NCBI RefSeq assembly: GCF_037975245.1
Contig: NC_092561.1
Span: 9,795,001-9,859,000 of the forward strand
Reading direction: 5' to 3'
Length of the DNA: 64,000 bases
Origin: Apostichopus japonicus
Taxonomy: Eukaryota; Echinodermata; Holothuroidea; Aspidochirotida; Stichopodidae
Under the pieces are notes generated by a model, which did no database searches, was not told the origin of the DNA, and saw nothing but the letters and a program-made list of their open reading frames with translations. Positions 59,757 to 64,000 of the stretch are shown piece after piece (the first letter of the stretch is position 1; the number at the start of each line of letters is the position of its first letter). The position numbers and the translations under genes are program-made.

Positions 59757-62700
59757 GGAGTATAGTAGTGAACAGATTTCGTAAATACCCGACATTGAGT
59801 AAATTGTCAGTTGAATAAACCTAACGGAAGAGGACTTAATGTTTACTTACTTATAATTATCGTACATATAAAACAAACGTTCAATCAAATCTTTAAAAAG
59901 TAATACTATATGTAACACTTATTCAAATGTGTTATGGATCAAGCCGAAGTTACAAATAACAATCACTTGTAACCGAGATCCACTCAGTAATTAAACAACA
60001 GGTTCAGTTTAAAATTCCTTAGGTATAGCATTTCATGTTGAAACACCCTCATTAAATTTGTATACAATTAGACCTCTAACAGAACCAAACAAAGTGCCAC
60101 ATGGCTCATAACCTACATAGAATCTTTAGCTCTGAAACCATCGAACAGTTGTTTTGTGAGTCTAAGATTAACACTGACAGTGTCTATTTCTAACCAAGGA
60201 AATGTGACACTGTGTTGCAGGTAACGTAGTATAGTAGTTGTAAATAAATTGTGAAACTCCGCTACAGTTCTCCATCCATTCGTTTATCACCCTAGCTGTA
60301 ACTCCTTATGAGCATCTACATCGTGCCTCAGTTCTGGTTTTATCTTACTTTTATGGTTCCTTATTTGTACTACGTAAAGGAATTACGTTTTTGGTAGCCA
60401 TTTTAGAAACACGGCAAAACACTCACGAACAGCCGAGTCCAACTAATAACCGTGCAAATTGGCTTCATGGTTAAGCCTAAATGAACGCGCTTCATGAAAT
60501 CGTATTGTCAAAACGTGTGCAAACGTGCGTGTCTGTGTGTTCACGCTTTTGTATGTAAGAAGTATAGGAATCATGAATCTGCCTTCCAAGCTATACAGAA
60601 TCTTTGCATTGACTAGACCAAGGTTTCAATTTGTGCAGTTCCACAAAACGAAAACATGTTTATGAAAACACAAGTTGATGTGTTGTGTTAAACATTTAAA
60701 TTGCTTTGAAACTTCAAATGGATGTATCTAGTCATCAATAATTACGAACTAGTATATAATAGAATTGATCAACTCATGGTGACGCTTTGCTACTAGACTT
60801 GTCAAGTTTCGCCGAACTAAATAAGACCGATATGAAAGCGCCATCTGATAATTTGTCCACGATTTGTGAGCCACATACTTCCATGATTTTGAGCACTTAA
60901 GAGTTCAGAAAGGAAGCCTCATAATTTTCTATGTTTAATTGATATGTGTGTGCGTTTTAGAGTATAAAGATGATTGATGATGGGTGTAGCCTATAGATTA
61001 CATGTGATAAGGATCGTCGTGAGTTCCATTTGACACGTACAATGTATCATTTGTTTTCTCTGTCGCATTTGTTTTGACACGTACGTGGTTTTATTACAAT
61101 ATGTCTGTTCGACTCGCTTGGTTCACCCACTCTACCAGTGTAATGTACAATGTGCTGTGTGCAATGCTCTAGGTACAAAGTAATATGTGCTATGTTCTAA
61201 GTACAAAGTAATGTGTACAATGTTCTACATGTGTGCATTGTTCGATTTGTACTGATCTTGTTCTACCACATTCTCTGTGCGATGTTTACAAAAAGTGTTC
61301 TGCATATAAATTTGATGTACAACATTCTACTTGTATGTGTTATTTATACTATGTTCAACGTTCTATGTGTCTTTCTCATTTAGGTACATCTACTGTGTAT
61401 GTGCTGAATGTCTATACTAAGTGTTGAAGGTTGTTTTTCCGTAACAGACATTATCAACATTGTTAACATTTAGCCGGTCAGTAGAGCACAGTAAACGGAC
61501 AGCACAGTTGGGTGCAATTTCATTTGCTAAAAAATAAATAAATGAAAATTACCGTTGCAGCACAACTAACTACAGAACGATATTTGTAGAAGGCTCTGTG
61601 TGTGAAACGACTGACCAGGTTGAACTGATTAAACTAACATTTGCTACTTAACCTGTCCTGTTAACACAATCGACTTGTAGTGCGAGTACAATAGAAGTAA
61701 AAGGCTCATGCGTTAGTACTGGTACTTGATCTTACTCTGCATATCTACACTTGACTTAAAACAAAAAGCATTAAAACAAGTAAACCCTATGAGCTTGAAT
61801 ACAGGCAACTATGCTTTAAACGATTGTTTTTGGTGTATAACATGTCATACTAAATGTGTAAAGTAACAAGAACTACGTTCCACAATACAGACCAACGCGT
61901 AAGCTTAGGCCTCTAAGCCTATTACAGCAGATGTATGAATCAAGCTTATACTTGCCTATTACGATCGAGACGACAGCTGTTATCAATAGCCATTAAACAT
62001 ATTTTGGCACTATAAAGACTCTGTTGATGGTTTTGCTTTTTCGGTGGAGGCGGGGCAAGAATATAGTTTCATAGCTTTCTAAATTTTATTGACCTAATTA
62101 TATTTAAGCACATTTACTTGAGAGGACTGGACATGGCAATTAACTCTAGCTACTTTAATATTGTAAAGAAAGTAATATATTTGGAAAGGCTCACGTATGG
62201 TTGCTGTCCTGTGTCGGGTTTATCGTTTCCACTCATATGCTTAAGATGGAACACTTCACATGCACAGAAGTACGCGATCTGCTCCGGATAATTGGAAGGA
62301 CTATACGTTAACACTGCGTGCCATGCTGTACACTTAAAATCTTGTTAAAGACGTGCATATAACGAACGTTTACTATTTATTGGCAATTAATAGTTGTTTA
62401 TGTAGGATCTTGATATCAGTTTAAATTTACAACAGTTCTATTTTGAAGTACTCTGTGATGGTGGTAACAGGCAAACGATATTGCAGTCAAGTAAATACTG
62501 CTTGCATTGCTAAGTATACGTGTTGGACCCGAGGTTATGTTTGCTAACCTTTCATCGAGGGCTCAGGCTGTATATGAGACACTGATCTTGGTTATCGTCA
62601 CTCCATCTTGTATACCTTTAATAACAGATGCGCTTTACAACACTCTACTTCTTAAACGGGCTCAATAAAGTGCTAATTTATTTTATGCAAACTATTCACA

Positions 62701-64000
62701 CAGTTGCCATATTTTTGAGAATGACTTCGTAATCACACAACCCCCGGCCTGCATACTATACACAAAGTACAACTAGTTTCGTCTTTTTGCGGGAAACGGT
62801 ACCTCTCTAGTCTGTAGGGATCTTCAAAATGTATTAATCACTCGACAGTATATCAGCCAGTTGTATTTTTGTATTATGTACCGTAACAATTATTTAAAAG
62901 GAAATCCACTGACTTCGAGATTTGATAAATAGGATTTTGCGTTAGTCACGGCTTTCGGCAATCTAAAATTACAATTTATCCTCTATACAAACATGCGTCC
63001 ACCCACCCACTCATGCATCCATCCACCCATAGATCCATCCATCCGTCCATCCGTCCATCCGTCCATATGTCCATATGTCTATATGATGTCTGTAATATGA
63101 TAAAAGTCTAAAAGATAAAGGTGAAATTTCCCTGATTTCTGTCAATTCTGAAACGTTTTCCTCTCACTTTGGTAAAATGTACTAACCTGAAGCCTTGAGC
63201 GCTGCCTCAGAGTGATAACAGAGTACATGTAATCAGGGAGTTGTTAGGATAATGCTGTGTAATTCTGTGGTACAACACTTTGCAAGTCAACAATTTTTGA
63301 GGTATAGTTTACTTTAGTATTTCCCAAGTGCTAGGAAGCCACCAGAAGCAAATTGGAAACACTGCAAATGTAACGATCGATTATGAACAGTGTTCAGAGA
63401 TTTGCGAGGCAAACTTTTGACCGTCGCACCGCAGCATCTGCCCACTTTCTTAAATACCGAGGTAGATGATGGCATCTCATTCACCATCACTGCAGTGCTA
63501 GTTGTTTCGAAACCATTGAAAGAACAGAATCACTCCCCAGTGTCCAGTTTCCAAATCAGAAATGCCAAATGAACGAAAAATCTCCCGTAAACTACACTGC
63601 AAATCATGCATTTGGAATAGGTCAAGAGAATATAGTCCTGGTGAGGATTGATCCGAGAACCGAATGATTGTGGGCGGGACACTTTAACCGCTATACCACG
63701 CCTTCAAGTTTTACGAAGCATTTCTTTTTGAAGTTTCGGAATCCCAACTAAATTAATTACTTTCTTTCAAGGTAGGCTAATTTTAACTAAGCTGTGCGCA
63801 CAAGGACTAATTTGATATATGCACATACATGTCCAAGGTTGCAGCTTGCAGCGCTTATAAATGTACCTTCTTTTCCGGTGTGGGTGGACTTTAGGTCTAT
63901 GTAGTGGTGCATTATAGGTTTCTTTACTTAAAAATAACACTCTTGTTACTGTCACTGGCTCGAGTTTATTGCTTTAACTCGACCTTGACATCAGTAAAAT
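59757..64000. other. Upstream region of SLC28 copy B, no gene recognised
   Basis: Matches copy A 28397-32660 with many small indels. Copy B has an extra block of about 190 bases at roughly 63115-63300 (GATTTCTGTCAATTCTGAAA onward) absent from copy A near 31890. It also carries the SINE-like element at about 63560-63702. It should contain the SLC28 copy B promoter, but no core promoter element could be singled out. Confidence 0.5.
63560..63702 (-). mobile_element. tRNA-derived SINE-like element, second family (copy B)
   Basis: Counterpart of 32220-32367, with the same GGCGTGGTATAGCGGTTAAA head. Its B-box region (GGTTCTCGGATCAATCC, about 63644-63660) differs from copy A at several bases. Confidence 0.5.

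Larger units (their letters stand above)
41433..64000 (+). repeat. Segmental duplication copy B (continues past the window)
   Basis: Homology to 10811-32660 starts at ACAGTATG (41433) and continues to the right edge. Copy B lacks about 1.57 kb that in copy A carries the SLC16-like first exon: sequence matching 11270 joins sequence matching about 12845 near 41815. It also lacks about 1.3 kb of LINE-derived sequence (matching 14500-15800). It gained the 4.1-kb transposon, a LINE end, a SINE and a huge ATCC array. SLC28 exons differ at only a few bases; introns differ far more. Confidence 0.9.

Overview
The window is animal nuclear DNA: AT-rich, with GT-AG introns, long non-coding stretches, tRNA-derived SINEs, decayed LINEs and very long microsatellites. 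The protein families (CLCA, SLC16, SLC28) and repeat style fit a marine invertebrate, possibly an echinoderm-type deuterostome. That placement is inference; no marker in the window fixes the species.

Layout. (1) 246-2243 (+): the last three coding exons of a CLCA-type calcium-activated chloride channel regulator. (2) 5074-12065 (-): a complete four-exon SLC16-like monocarboxylate transporter (568 aa) with a 69-residue tandem duplication in its central loop. (3) 10811 to the right edge: a large, diverged, head-to-tail segmental duplication. Copy A starts near 10811 and copy B near 41433, so the unit is about 30.6 kb if the copies abut. Copy B runs off the window. (4) Each copy carries an SLC28/CNT concentrative nucleoside transporter on the minus strand. 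Copy A is 16265-28396, ten exons, 620 aa, intact. Copy B is 47801-59756 and has the same exon structure. Every splice junction and phase could be followed by hand in both copies.

The paralogues are not equivalent. Copy B has a frameshift in exon 1, which leaves a 580-aa protein only if translation starts at an internal ATG. It also has Gln to Gly at the substrate-contacting Gln of the GQTE motif and Val to Leu at the second known CNT selectivity site. All other recognised binding residues are kept.

Copy-specific insertions mark the history after duplication. Copy B has a 4.1-kb terminal-inverted-repeat transposon (43423-47536, 3-bp target duplication, empty site in copy A), a LINE 3' end (52733-53243), a SINE (50539) and a roughly 646-bp perfect (ATCC)n array. 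Copy A has a SINE (13113-13350), an expanded intron 2, and the SLC16 first exon, which copy B lacks. From 32660 to 41432 I see no gene, only a decayed LINE fragment and short tandem repeats.

The genes do not form one pathway. All four belong to solute- or ion-transport families of the plasma membrane, so the locus is a transporter neighbourhood that is growing by duplication.
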